From NCBI GenBank assembly GCA_003586115.2, contig QVOM02000034.1:136438941-136502940 (forward strand): a stretch of DNA of 64,000 bases, given 5' to 3'. Numbering within the stretch: position 1 is the stretch's first letter; every line of letters starts with the position of its first letter. Below are positions 11,172-22,871 of this stretch, in pieces. The notes beneath the pieces are model-generated. The model had not been told where the DNA came from and did not search any database. It saw only the letters and a list, made by a program, of their open reading frames with translations. The translations under genes were made by a program, and so were the position numbers. This DNA is from Salvator merianae (taxonomy: Eukaryota; Chordata; Lepidosauria; Squamata; Teiidae).

Positions 11172-12664
11172 GTGGTGAGTGAAGGAATTAGCCGATATAA
11201 TTGCTGAACCACTCTCTGTGATATCTGAGAACTCATGGAGAACAGGAGAAGTCCCAGAAGATTGGAGAAGGGCGAATGTTGTCCCCATCTTTAAAAAAGG
11301 AAAGAAGGCTGACCCAGGTAACTACAGGCCTGTGAGCCTGACTTCAGTACCAGGCAAGATCCTTGAACAAATCATTAAACAGCATATATGTCAGCACTTG
11401 GATGGGAATGCAATAATTAACCAGAGCCAACATGCATTTGTAACAAGCAAGTCATGCCAGACTAATCTCATTTCCTTTTATGACAAAATTACTGGATGGA
11501 TCGATCAAGGAAAGACTGTGGACATAGTATATCTTGACTTTAGTAAAGCATTTGACAAGATGTCTCATACTATACTTATTGAAAAAATGATCAAATATAG
11601 GACTGACAGGACAACCATTAGGTGGATTCATAACTGGCTTGTGATCATACTCAAAGAGTGGTCATAAATGGCTTCACATCCGATTGGAAGACTGTCTCGA
11701 GTGGGGTACTGCAAGGCTCTGTCTTGGGCCCAGTGCTGTTCAACATTTTTATAAACGATCTGGATGAAGGAGTCGAGGGGACGCTGATCAGATTTGCTGA
11801 TGACACAAACTAGGAGGGGTTGCTAACACTAGGGAGGAGAAGGAGAGGATTCAAAATGATCTGGACAAGCTTGAACGGTGGGCTGAAACTAACTGGATGA
11901 CATTTAACAGGGAGAAATGCAAAGTTTTACATCTGGGTAAGAAAAATGACAATATTCAATACAGAACAGGAGGAATCTCGCTGAGCAGCAGCACATGTGC
12001 AAAGGATCTGGGTGTACATGAGTTAAACAGGAGTCAACAGTGTGATGCAGCTGCAAAAAAGGCAAACACCATCCTGGGGTGTATCAAGAGGAGCAAAGTG
12101 TCTAGATCACGAGAAGTAATTGTCCCACTTTACTCTTCCTTGGTCAGACCTCATCTGGAGTATTGTGTCCAGTTCTGGGCACCCCAGTTAAAAAAAGACA
12201 TTGACAAACTGGAACAAGTTCAGAGAAGGGCGACCAAAATGGTGAGTGGTCTGCAAACCATGTCCTACGAGGAACGGTTAAAGGACCTAGGAATGTTTAG
12301 CCTGCAGAAGAGAAGACTGAGAGGAGATATGATAGCTGTTTTCAAGTATCTGAAGGGCTGTCACAGTGCAGAAGGATTGGCCCTATTCTCAGTTGCGCAA
12401 GAAGGAAGGACTAGAAACAATGGGATGAAACTTCAAGGGAGTAGATACAGGCTAGATATTAGGAAAAACTTCCTGACCGTAAGGGCAATCAGTCACTGGA
12501 ACAGGTTGCCACAGGAGGTGGTGGGCTCTCCTTCGCTGGAGGTCTTCAAGGAAAGGCTGGACAGATATCTGTCTGGGATGCTTTAGTGAATCCTGCATTG
12601 AGCAGGGGGTTGGACTCGATGACCCTGGAGGTCCTTTCCAACTCTATGATTCTATGATTCTAAG
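11172..12664 (+). mobile_element. CR1 LINE, 5'-truncated, with reverse transcriptase relic
   Basis: The first frame (11179-11667) carries the reverse transcriptase start of a CR1-group LINE: WRTGEVPEDWRRANVVPIFK, then NYRPVSLTSVPGKILE and the YLDFSKAFD motif. The catalytic FADD is readable at 11793-11804 but in another frame. A second frame (11897-12586) gives the C-terminal part, and the element ends with CR1-type TCTATGATTC repeats. At least two frameshifts and the 5' truncation make it inactive. It lies in sense orientation in MYOC intron 2. Confidence 0.9.
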
Positions 12665-13072
12665 GTGAACCATGCCAGTTAAGAGTTTTGATCTGATTTA
12701 CTGAACGGTGTTTTGGTGACCTTCCAGATACTGTGAAGCTGATGGCACTTTGCTGGCGTCGCAGCTGGTGTGGCTGACCAGGCACTTAAGTGGTAGTAAA
12801 AATAGTGCTGGGAGACCCAGCACTAGTTTACTTCGCTGACATGTATTCAACTTATTGACTGTCTGGCAAAGTTGTTTTTGGCATAATATTGGAAGGGATT
12901 TCAAAGCACTCGCCCCAAGTGTGAAAAAACAACAACAAAAGAAAGGGTGTGTGTGTGGAGCAAACTCCCAGAAGTCCATTCCAATGTGATGACAAACGGT
13001 TTCACCAGACAGCCAGTTAGCCTAATGTGTGCCCTGGGAGCCCTGTGTGTGCCTGGAAACCATAGTGACGGG

Positions 13073-13202
13073 CAGCGGTGGCCCGTGCCTTTAAGGGTGG
13101 GGGTTCACATGACCTGCTGTGTCACTACGGAGGCCCAGAGGCCCCGCGAACGGCCATGGCACTCGCGCGAACCCCCGCCCTTAAAGGCACGGGCCACCAC
13201 TG
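13073..13202. mobile_element. 130-bp hAT-like MITE
   Basis: The ends are CAGCGGTGGCCCGTGCC and (reverse complement of the right end) CAGTGGTGGCCCGTGCC; the inverted repeat runs about 34 bases with few mismatches. It is flanked by GTGACGGG (13065-13072) and GTGACAGG (13203-13210), an 8-bp target duplication with one mismatch. CAG-type ends and 8-bp duplications are typical of hAT elements. The centre is GC-rich and non-coding. Confidence 0.75.
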
Positions 13203-13210
13203 GTGACAGG

Positions 13211-13690
13211 TAAAGCCAGCTTCTCCTTCCTGTCCAGCTTTCCCCTCACCATCTGGAAGCTGTCTTAGTCTGATTCAAAGCACAGGTCTTAAGTATCAAG
13301 AAAAGGCTTCCAAGCCTCCACCTCTGTCCCTGCAGGCCCAACCCCTAGGCTAGAGTGGTTTTCCATCTATGCACCCTTGAACCTCTACATTCCCTGACAG
13401 CATCGTGCTTCGTAGAGTGAACTTCCCCAATGGCAAGCACCAGTAATAATGGAACTGTTCAGTATGGAACTGTTCAGCAATCTTGGTCTTCCTGCACTGA
13501 TTTATTTTACTTGAATTATTCATGCCCCCCCCCCCCAAACAACATCTATTATTTTGTTGATTGTAAGGAAGATTATCGTAAAATGTAGAAATGGGTCCAA
13601 AGTCTTCAATTTCACACCAATATGCAGATAGGCAATGTTCTTTAGCTCAGAAATCCCATTTTGGCAAATGATTCTGCCTCACTTTAGGGT
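13211..13690. other. Intron 2 interval, nothing recognised
   Basis: The interval holds a poly-C run near 13525-13537 and otherwise no identifiable element, exon or regulatory site. Confidence 0.4.
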
Positions 13691-14180
13691 TCTGTTCGCA
13701 TGGGGGAAATATATTGCCATTTTGGTGCTGCTATGGTGGGATTGCCACACAAATCTGTGGCAACCCCACCACAGCTATGCTATATCCCTCCTAAAACATG
13801 CAATATCCTATTTGGCAGGTTTTTCCAAAACAACACTATCACTGACCTTGTAGCCAGAGCCGTCATTATTGCTCTGACCACCGTGCATGCGCAGGGCACG
13901 AAAAATGTGCTGCCACATGCATGGTGTTGGCACCACGCACATTCAGGTATTCCACACTGGTGAAATACCTGGATATGCACATCTACTGTGCATTTGCAGG
14001 GGGTGAAAATACAGCCGTGTGCATGTAGTGGTCATGATCGCACACTTCTGGGTATTTTGCACCAGGCAAAATTCCAGAGGGCCTATTTTCTGGAATATTG
14101 CCTTTTGGCACAATATTTGGCGGGCATATGGAGCCAGCCTGGGATGGTCCACGCATCACTGTTGTGTGAGAAAGAATATT
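13691..14180. repeat. Hairpin-rich segment (probable foldback-type DNA transposon remnant)
   Basis: At least three imperfect hairpins follow each other: 13730-13774 (GCTATGGTGGGATTGCCAC pairing with its partner, two mismatches in 19), 13937-13978 (about three mismatches in 19) and 14053-14118. The start (GGTTCTGTTCGCATG) resembles the GGGCCTGTTCGCAC ends of the foldback family at 27191, but no matching right end was found. The overlapping short open frames here reflect the symmetric sequence and are not genes. Confidence 0.45.
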
Positions 14181-16967
14181 AGCCTGAATCTTTATTGTTG
14201 AGGAGATCCATTCCTTTTCTGCCACATTCCTTATTTGCCTGGCTCAAGCCAAGCGTAAAAGTCTGTTCAAAGACTGTGGAGAGAGTTTTCCTTCAGTGCT
14301 TCTCCACCTCTAATGGTGCAAAGCAGCACCATTATTATTTACTGTGTCAGGAGAAATTTGTGCCACGTGAATTCATTCTCAGCAGTATTGCTCTGATTTG
14401 TACTTGCCAGGTGCTAGCAATAGATGCTGGGTTCAATAGTTTGTGGAAAACTCACAGACATCAATGCACATGTTGTCTCAGACGCTGAATTGTTAAGCTG
14501 GTGTTCAGCTGGCCACCAGATTCCTGCATATTTCCTGTTTCCTTCTTTTACTACTCTCCTTTCTTTAGAAGAGGTTCTTTTCATTTTCCTTCTTGTCTCA
14601 CCACTTCCCCTTTGGGGCCATAATAATTCAGGAATCCATACATTCCACTAGAGCAACAGTAGAAAAGAAACTTTTCACATGTGTTTTAGATCTGAATTTC
14701 CACATGGAGACTCAGTGCCTGAGGGAGCATTTACTGTATTTTGATTCCATTTAGACGGTTGGAATTTCTAGGAAATATGTTCAGTCATTAATGTGTTGCT
14801 TATTACTTAGCAGTAGGACATTTCAGTTTACACTTAATGAGAGTTTTGAGCAAGAAAGCTGATACATGAAATACAAAAACTACTCTGGGTATGGAGGGGA
14901 CAGAACAATCTTGGAAGCTGTATGGTAAACTAAATATGCCTTCCAGTTTGAGATCACAACAAATTTACCAAGAACTTTTAAAATCACTGTCAAATGTAGA
15001 CTCCAGGTCTAAGGGAACTTACTGTTTATCCTATATCTTTTTTGTGTCTTGGTAGAAGGATAAATGTAGCAGTAGTAAGCCTACAAAAATTTCAAAATTC
15101 TGTCCTAGTCAGCTCCCCAATTATAGTTTGTATACATTTGTTTTAGAAATATTTGCTTACATTCTGTTTTAAGAGACATATTCAGAGGCATTAAGGTTTA
15201 GATTTTGGCTGCATGGCAGGATTTAGCCCCTTCCCTATACATTTGTTTTCCTGAAACCACCTCACTTCATTTGATGTAGCCATTTCTGAGAGTTAAATGG
15301 TTGGCTATCTGGTAGATCAGAGGAGCAAAAGCAGAGGTCCTTAAGAGCAGAAGCATGGAGGTGGGCATATGTGAGTTAAGCTAGCAGTAAGAATCTGGCC
15401 ATTTTTTGCTTCCCTCTCCTGTTTTTCTATCTTGGCATAGATCAATTCACATTTGGTGAAGCAAACTACTTTGTTTTTTACATAACTAAGCTCTGGGACA
15501 CTCCAGAAATTGCTCAAAAAGTAAATCTCATCATCTGTACATTGTGCCCAGTCAACGTTGCATTGATGAAATTGGAAATGAGCTAATTTAGACAAAAATA
15601 TAAACATTCAAGGCTCCTGACTCTTTTGTCTTGACTTCCGGATGAATGCCCCAGGCTAAGACATGCATACCCCATGGACAAACTTTTTGCCCTCATTTCC
15701 ACAGAAGACTCAACGGTTGGTACAAAGCATAAGAAGACACAGTTTTTGTACTGACTGAGTTGAGTTGAAATAGTTACTACCATCAGCCACAGCATCCCCT
15801 CCCTATACAGACACTGTTACTGTTTTAGATAATCTATTTCATCTGTTTTTATACAGATTTAATTGTCACCTGCCTGGAGACCTTCAGGTATAGGGTAGGA
15901 TAGAAATATAAAGAAAAAAATAAATCATAGCCTAGACTTGCAAGAGCAAACTGGAGGAGAGAGGTATAGCTGCTTTCTTCTAACTGTTGGCAGGTTCCTG
16001 GGAAGAGCCCCAGAGCCTATGGACTTTCAGCCAGTAGGAATCACTTGGGTCATGGAGACCTAAGTGGCTATGAAGCTGGCATGGTCTTGGGAGGGAGTTT
16101 AGGGTAACATGTAGCTTTTATGTTGTTTTTTTCCTGAAAGAGCAGATGGCTAGACCCCAAACCAGGACATCCTGTGGAATTCTTCAGCTGGGCAAACCTG
16201 CTGAAAATGTGCATAAACTTTACCCTGACACTTCAGATTGATTTTTTGGAACTTAGTGTGCTTAATGAAGCTTCTACCCAGAAAGAAGACTCCTGGACAA
16301 TGACTAAAAATATATATTTTCTCAATGCCACCCCCAAGCTATTAGAGGGCAACAGCCACAAAAGCTTGGATTTGGGGATAAAAAAGACAATGGCACCTTT
16401 AGTTGGAATCCATCTTATTTCCACCTTGGCCAAGCTGATCCTATTGATGAAGGGCCAAGGAAATGAAGGGGCTCCTAGCTGATTAATTGTCATTTGGAAA
16501 ACATGGGAGGGGGAATCCATTAAAACTAGGTGGCGTTTTCCAGTAGCATCATTGCTGCCCTGCTTTTAACTGGAGAAAATTTCCTAGTTGAATGCAACCG
16601 TTGTCCTAGGCATGCCTATGCAATACACGTCATTTTTTACTTGTTAGGCATCTGTTCATTTTCCTCTGCACTAGAGTTAACACTTTCTCTCAAAGCAACA
16701 CTGCAACCATTTCTGAGCCAGTGCAAGTTAGACACTTTTGCTTTGCTATTTACAAAGCAAATAGCCTGAGCAATTCAATACATTTTACTTTTTTCCCCAT
16801 GACAAATACAGTGTTACTCTAGAAATTGAGTCTGCAACTGTTTCCCTATTGCAGACACTTATTTTCTAACACTGATATAATATCTCTCTAATAAAATCAT
16901 TTATTTATTATATTTTGAATATCAACATCTCTTTTCCCCAATTTCCCTTGAGTTCAGCTCTCTTATC
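14181..16967. other. MYOC intron 2, unassigned, with a short L2 tail
   Basis: No exon is seen. At about 15840-15935 on the + strand there is an L2-type LINE 3' tail (ACCTTCAGGTATAGGGTAGG followed by A-rich sequence). An open frame of 102 codons at 16174 has no recognisable feature. The rest is ordinary AT-rich intron. Confidence 0.5.
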
Positions 16968-17354
16968 TAAGGATGTGCTAAACAACTTCATCACTTTTGC
17001 ATTTTGCACGAAAATGGCATTTTCGTCATTTTTGTTCAAAATGCGAAAACCTCATTTTTCAAAGTCTATGCACGAATGTGAAAGCAAAAGATACCGATTT
17101 TCCAATGATTTTCACAGTTTTCGATGGGCCTGTATTCTTTCTTGTGTGACGGTAATTTTGTTTGACTAATGGATTAGAATTTTTTTATTGGCTGCTGTCT
17201 TGGTATCAGTGATTGGTCATTGGATTTTGAGTGACTGCTTTAGTAGCTTGTTGGGTGCCTTGTTTACTATTGTTTGGTTCCTTGCTACCAGGGAAACAGG
17301 TATTCTATTTGCTGTTTTGGAAATCTGGGTGGGGGTGGGGGGCAAAAGGCACTG

Positions 17355-17362
17355 TATAAAAG
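17355..17362 (+). promoter_or_regulatory. TATA-like box of the hAT element
   Basis: TATAAAAG lies about 390 bp inside the left end of the hAT transposon and 1.4 kb before the first transposase codons. It is a plausible ancestral promoter for the transposase; no current function is implied. Confidence 0.35.
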
Positions 17363-18753
17363 GAGTGGCCCAAGAGCCATTGAGCTAATATTTTCAGTTG
17401 GATCAGACTGGACTGGACTGAGCAGGAGGACTGCTCTCTTCGGACTGTGAGTTGTGCGCTCTGCGTGGTGGGTAGTCTAGCTCTGTGGGTTCTCTTTTTT
17501 GCACTGCCTGAGTTCTTTTAGTTCTTTCTTTACCTTTACCTTTTGCTTTAATTTGGTTGGGGAGGGGAGGGGAAGGGAGGTCAGTACAGGGGGGGCATTT
17601 TATTTTTATTATTGTTTTCTTGTTATATTTATTTGAATTATTGATTTATTTATTTTTAATAATTAAGTAGACTATATTATAATATTGTTTCTATATTAAG
17701 TAGAATATATTATAGCATTGTTGCTGGTTTATCTAAATTGAATATTTTTGTGTTGTTGTTTTAATTTTGGAACCTGTGTCTGGTGTGGTTGGTGTGTGAC
17801 TGGGCACTGGCAGAGCAGTGCAACTTTTGTCATTTTCCTTTTGAGGTGTGACTGGATGGGCACTGGCAGAGCAGTGCACCTTTTGTCTTTTTCCTCTTGA
17901 GGTGCTGTTGGTTGTTTTCTGGGTTTCTGATTTTGTTTTCCCAGTGGCATGTGGCCACCTTTCTTTTCTCTTTTTTGTTGGATGTGTGGGCCTGAGAGTT
18001 TCTTAAATCTGGTTGGCTAGGGTTGTGCACAGGCACAGAGTTAGTTAGTGTGGGTTTACAAGTTCCCTTTAAATAGATTCTGACATAGTGGATTAGGCTT
18101 AGGGCCAGTGTTAGGCATGATTCAGGACACAGCAGGAGGGATACTAGCATCAGGCTCCCCACAAGCCTCCTCCCTCCCTTTTAGTTTTCTCCCACCGCAC
18201 CCATCAAATTGCTGCTTTTCCCAAACTAAATTCTTGTAGAAGTCTCCCCCAAAGTAAGCCTGCTGTTTCTCTGGGGTAACTTGGTTCACGCAGGTTTGTG
18301 TGTGTCACAGAGCAGTGCCATAGCACTGTGCAGGTGACACACATCCAAATTAAATAGGTCCCCCACCCATCCCTCTTAGGCTACCCTGAACCTTCAGGGC
18401 TCCCAGCCCCCACCTCACCCCTGCTAGGTTTAGGGACCTGGGGCTTCTGTAAAATCAGAAAAGGATGACTGGGAAGGGCAGAGGGGTCAGCAAAGGAAAG
18501 GCTAGACTGGTAGGCAGGAGGGAAGGGAGGAGAGTTGCTGGCTGTGGCAGGCAGGTGTCTGAGAGGCCTACTCCCCGAGTCCCTGCCACCAGGTGGACCC
18601 TTGAGCACGCAGTGTGCAGGCTTAACTTTCCCATACGGGAAGCTTGGCCTGAGCCTGCTGCTGCTGCTGGCTCCTCCTCAACAATAGAGCATGAGAAGGG
18701 AAGGGTAGTACAGCAAGGGAAGAGGTAGTAAGTTGGCAACGGTTCCAGCTGTC

Positions 18754-20905
18754 ATGGCAGCTGGGCCTCCCTCACCTGTCCCGGGTTCCAGTGCAACCTC
18801 GCAGCCTGAGATTGAGGAGGAGCAGGAGCCTCACCCTGGTTCTTCTCAGCCCCAGGCTGGGGTGGGTGGGTGATGGTTCTGATCCCCAGAATGAGCCAGC
18901 AGCAGCAGGACCATCACCAGCAAAGTGGGGGGTAGTGTAGTGTGGAGGCATTTTGAGCTCTGCCCTGATGCTCCAACCTACACTGCTTGCAACCACTGTA
19001 AGGCACGGGTCAGCAGGGGGCAGAACGTCAGGTGTCTTGGCACCACGGCGCTGTGGAGCCATCTGAAGAGTCAGCATTCTGGTGTCCTTCCCCCTGCTGA
19101 CAGCAGTAGGCCCAGCATGCATGGGAGTAGCCCCGCTGGTGCTGTGTCTGCCACTTGGCTACACAGTTACCCGAACAGTGGTTGCAGAAGTCAAGGGGCA
19201 AGTGGAGTGATCGTTGAGGTAGATCTCTCCTAACCCGGACCACTGTGGAGATGACCGCCCTTGACGATCAGCCACTCTCTGTGGTGGAGAATGTTGGCTT
19301 CCACTGGCTACTCCATCTGCTTGCCCCCGACTACTGGACACCCTCACACACCACATTCAGCAGGAGTGTGGTGCCCTCCCTGTACGATGAGTGCAGGGAG
19401 GCAGTGCAGTAATGGATGTCACACACTGCCATCCATCCCTGCACAGTTGTGCATTTCACTGCCAATCTGTGGTCCACCAGCAGCGTATTGCATGGCTCTT
19501 TCCTCTCCCTCACTGCACACTGATGGGGGGAGGAGAGAGAGGGTGATGTTGCAGCCAGTGCTGGGGTTGCTTCTCAAGGTCCCTCACCAACGGTGAAGCC
19601 CCTTGGACCTTGCTGCATGTGGAGGAGCTTGATAGGACCCACACTGCTGAACACCTGTCAGAGGCCCTGGATTGTCAGGTGAGGGGTTGGTTGAGCCGGA
19701 ACCTGACACTTATCTGTGGCTTCATGGTCACTGACAATAGGAAGAATATAGCCAAGGCAGATGGCCTGACAGGGTTTGGGACATCACTTGTATGTTTCAC
19801 ACTCTCCACCTGGTTGTGAGGGATGCTCTTGGACTCTCTGGGCCAGCGTCCAGGAGTGCGGTCCCCACAGATGCTTCTGCCACATCTATGGGAGCCCTTG
19901 TGGAGAGGTGCCACAGGATGGCTTCCCATTTTCACCGTAGTAGTAGTGCAGAGAGGCTGCTCCACCAGGCCGAGGAGGAGAAGTGCCTGCTGGAACATCT
20001 GATCCCCACAGATGTTCCCACCCAGTGGAACTCCACCTATATCCTGTTCCAGAGCCTGCTGGAGCAAGACCCCACCCTTCACATGCTCGTTATGAGGCAT
20101 AACGTGGAGGAGTGCAGTCTCTCCCTGGAGGACTGGTGCACCACTGCGGATGCTGTCAAGGTACTCAGATTCTTCAATTGGCTGATGAGGAAACTGAGTG
20201 GCAAGACAGTGATGCTGAGTGTGTTGCTGCCGAGCATGGTTGCCTTGGGCAAACATCTTGGTGGGCTTCAGTTGCAGCTGACCCCTGAATCTGGCCAGGC
20301 ATTGGCAAGTTGGCTGCAGACTGGAGTTGAGAAGAGGCTGACTGAGAAAGAAGTTTGTGGCCATTTTGGCCTACCTTCTTGAACCAAGAGTGCAGGAGGG
20401 AGCTGTCCCTGCAGTTGAGCTCCCTTGGTGGAGAGAGCACCTGGTCCAAGCAGCTAGGAGAGCTCAGTCAGAGAGGTTGGGACAGGCATTGGGGAGCGGA
20501 GTGCCTGTTCACAGTGTATCCCCCACTTCCAGTGGCCCAGCAGCAAGTCACGAAGTGTGCCAGGAGGCACTATCCGACACGTAGTTTGAAGTTTTTGGCT
20601 TCAGTGACATGTCCACGAAACGGCGGAAGCCAACTATGCTCGATAGTGCTGAGCAGTCCATTCTGCAGTATCTAGAGGGGGAAGTGGGAGGCGAGGACAT
20701 GGTGCCATCTGCGTTTTGGGCAAACCATTGCCAAATCTGCCCAGATTTGGAAGCTGTTGCTTGGAAGCATCCTGTCCGCTCCACCAACATCTGTGCAGAG
20801 TGAGAGGGTGTTCTTCATGGCTAGTGACGTGGTGACATCTCATTGCTCTTGCATGGAAGCTCGACTTGTGGAGCAGCTCATTTTCTTAAAGACCAACCTG
20901 CCCCT
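18754..20905 (+). pseudogene. hAT-family transposase relic (BED finger to dimerisation domain)
   Basis: A likely original start ATG is at 18754, followed by a Glu/Pro-rich leader. At 18925-19100 is a BED zinc finger (VWRHFELCPDAPTYTACNHC, then GTTALWSHLKSQH, giving the C2H2 pattern). From 19792 to 20382 is the core of a ZBED-like hAT transposase with the hallmark DVPTQWNSTY and the acidic, leucine-rich helices that follow. At 20590-20905 is the C-terminal dimerisation region, with APPTSVQSERVFF and VEQLIFLKTNLPL. Several frameshifts and stops separate these parts, so the gene is inactive. The last codons are cut by the LTR insertion and a short tail continues at 22207. Transposases of this family cut and paste DNA using a DDE-type RNase H-like fold. 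Confidence 0.8.
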
Positions 20906-22206
20906 TGTTAAAGGCCGTGCTCTGGGTTTGAGTTATTTTGGGGAAATTAGCTTTTGCCAGGCATTAGACCTTTTTAGGGATCGATATCTCAGTTATGGTT
21001 TTAATAACACTAAATTGACATAGAAAATGCAAATAAAGAGAAGGTAGTCCTTGAAAAGAATGGTGCATCTTTATTAGGACCCAGCAAAAAGATTGAAATC
21101 CAAAGAAAAAGCAATAAACGATGTAATTTGTTAGAATCAACTAGTTGCATGGGTGGGATAGGTAGTTTGGCATTTGGAAAAGGAAAAGAAAAAGGCTTGG
21201 CTCCAAACTTAAGGAGACCTATTTAATGTGTGTAAAAGTGGGAGAAGGGTCGGAAGAAAGAGAGAGAGTCTGGGAGAAGCTAGCAATGGAGACTAGAGAG
21301 GTTCCTAGCACTAGAGGAGTAAATCTCATCCATCTGTAGGCTTCTCCAGGTAAAACGGCATCATGCGAAAAAGGAAAATTTGGGGGAAAAGTTGCATAGT
21401 TCTCATGCAGGCAAAATGGGTTAAAAATCAGAGAATGGGAAGTGGAGATGTTCCACAGCCCTCACTCCTTTAGGGGAAAAAAACCCAGCTCTTTTGCCAA
21501 GGGACATGGAGAGAGATATGGAATCCCTCTTTAAGTAAAATCAGCTTAAAAAGGAAAATAAAGGAAACTGCAAGCAAGCATTAGGATCAAGCAGTTCCTT
21601 AGAAAAATCTATTCCCTCTCCATTTCAGGAGGGAAGCAAAGCAGCTCTCAGCCAGGTAAAATGGCACTGAGATAGATCATCATTCTTCTTCTGCTCTGCT
21701 TCCTTCTTCCTCTGCTAGCTCATGTTTCTTCTTCTGCTCTTCTTTTCCTAACTTCCTAATAATAAAACCTGAACTTTTTATATTCTTTTTTCCAAGTAGA
21801 AAAGGAGCAAGCTTCCTTTTAGTTGAGCAAAGATGTATGCTTGGTCAGGTAGAGAGATAAACAGACAACTACACTGGTTGATGAGCTTAAATGGTGCTGT
21901 TCGCATTCTTAATGAGAAGTTCTCAAGATGTAGGCTTGAACAATAGGACCAGTTGATGGCCAGACACTTGCCCAATCTTTTGTTAAACATTAATGCATAA
22001 TTTCCTGAGCTGACTCTCAGCAGCCAGGTTAACTTATTCAAGAGATAAGCAGAGGAAATCTGGTTTCTACAGGGTCCAAGATTCTGGTCAGATTCCCTGT
22101 ATTTGAAATCTTATAGTTATATTTCCTGGAATACATGTCAATAATTCATGTATATAGTTATGTGCTCCTGTTTCTGTATGGCAGGGCTATAAGTGTCTGC
22201 GTTACA
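20906..22206 (-). mobile_element. Solo LTR, copy B (1301 bp), inserted in the hAT transposase
   Basis: The ends are TG...CA (TGTTAAAGGCC to TGCGTTACA) with a perfect 4-bp target duplication CCCT on both sides (20902-20905 and 22207-22210). It is collinear with copy A at 1359-2607, differing by scattered substitutions and small indels. On the minus strand it has TATAAAAAG (complement of 21774-21782) and AATAAA (complement of 21070-21075). Because it interrupts the hAT transposase, it inserted after that element. Confidence 0.8.
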
Positions 22207-22510
22207 CCCTGCTGGGCTTTCCTGAGCTGCCTTTGGGGGATGAGTGTCCAGGCCATGGGTGACTCTATCCCAATCCTGCAGCACCAAAGGCAGCTGGAAA
22301 AAAACAAAAAAAAGGACTAGGTGGGCCAATAATTCCTAAAGAAAATAACAAAAAGCACAAAAAAGTAAAAAAGAAAGCCACAAAGTAAGGGGAAAACAGA
22401 AACTATTGAATAAAGGGGAAATTAGAATCTTAAAAAATGAAAAGAAGGAAAGGAAAAAGGGAAAGGAGGCAGGGAGGGGGGAGAGGTAAGAAATCCTATG
22501 TGCGTTGTGT

Positions 22511-22529
22511 GCTCTCTCTCTCTCTCCCT

Positions 22530-22561
<32 letters not shown>

Positions 22562-22572
22562 CACACACACCA
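22511..22572. repeat. (CT)n/(CA)n microsatellite
   Basis: A (CT)n tract is followed by a (CA)n tract with a few interruptions, lying in the 3' part of the hAT element. Confidence 0.9.
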
Positions 22573-22842
22573 ATGACATCAGGCCGCTGATGAGATGGGG
22601 TATGCTCAGTACCCAAGGGCTAGTAGCAGTCTGAGGCCTTGGCCAAGGTGGACAAACCTACAGATGAGGCTGCTAGAGCAGCAGCTTCTCCATTTCCCAA
22701 TCCATCACACAGCCAGGCCTGGTGCCACCCTTGTCCCAGAGATCTTTCTTCACTGGTTTAGTGCTAAAGTAAGCCACACTAGCCATTGCCAGAGTAAACA
22801 AAACACTGTCTGTCTGTTGATACTTTTACTGGGGAGAACCCT

Positions 22843-22871
22843 GCATCTGCATCTGCATCTGCATCTGCATC
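22843..22871. repeat. GCATCT hexamer tandem repeat
   Basis: The hexamer GCATCT is repeated almost five times without mismatch, within the non-coding 3' part of the hAT transposon. Confidence 0.9.

Noticed and set aside
1359..22206. The two identical LTRs as ends of one provirus
   Set aside because: They are 18 kb apart, each has its own target duplication, and the space between holds MYOC exon 2 and unrelated transposons, so they are two independent solo LTRs.
22336..22634. Cys/Val and His/Thr repeat frames
   Set aside because: They are translations of the (CT)n/(CA)n microsatellite.
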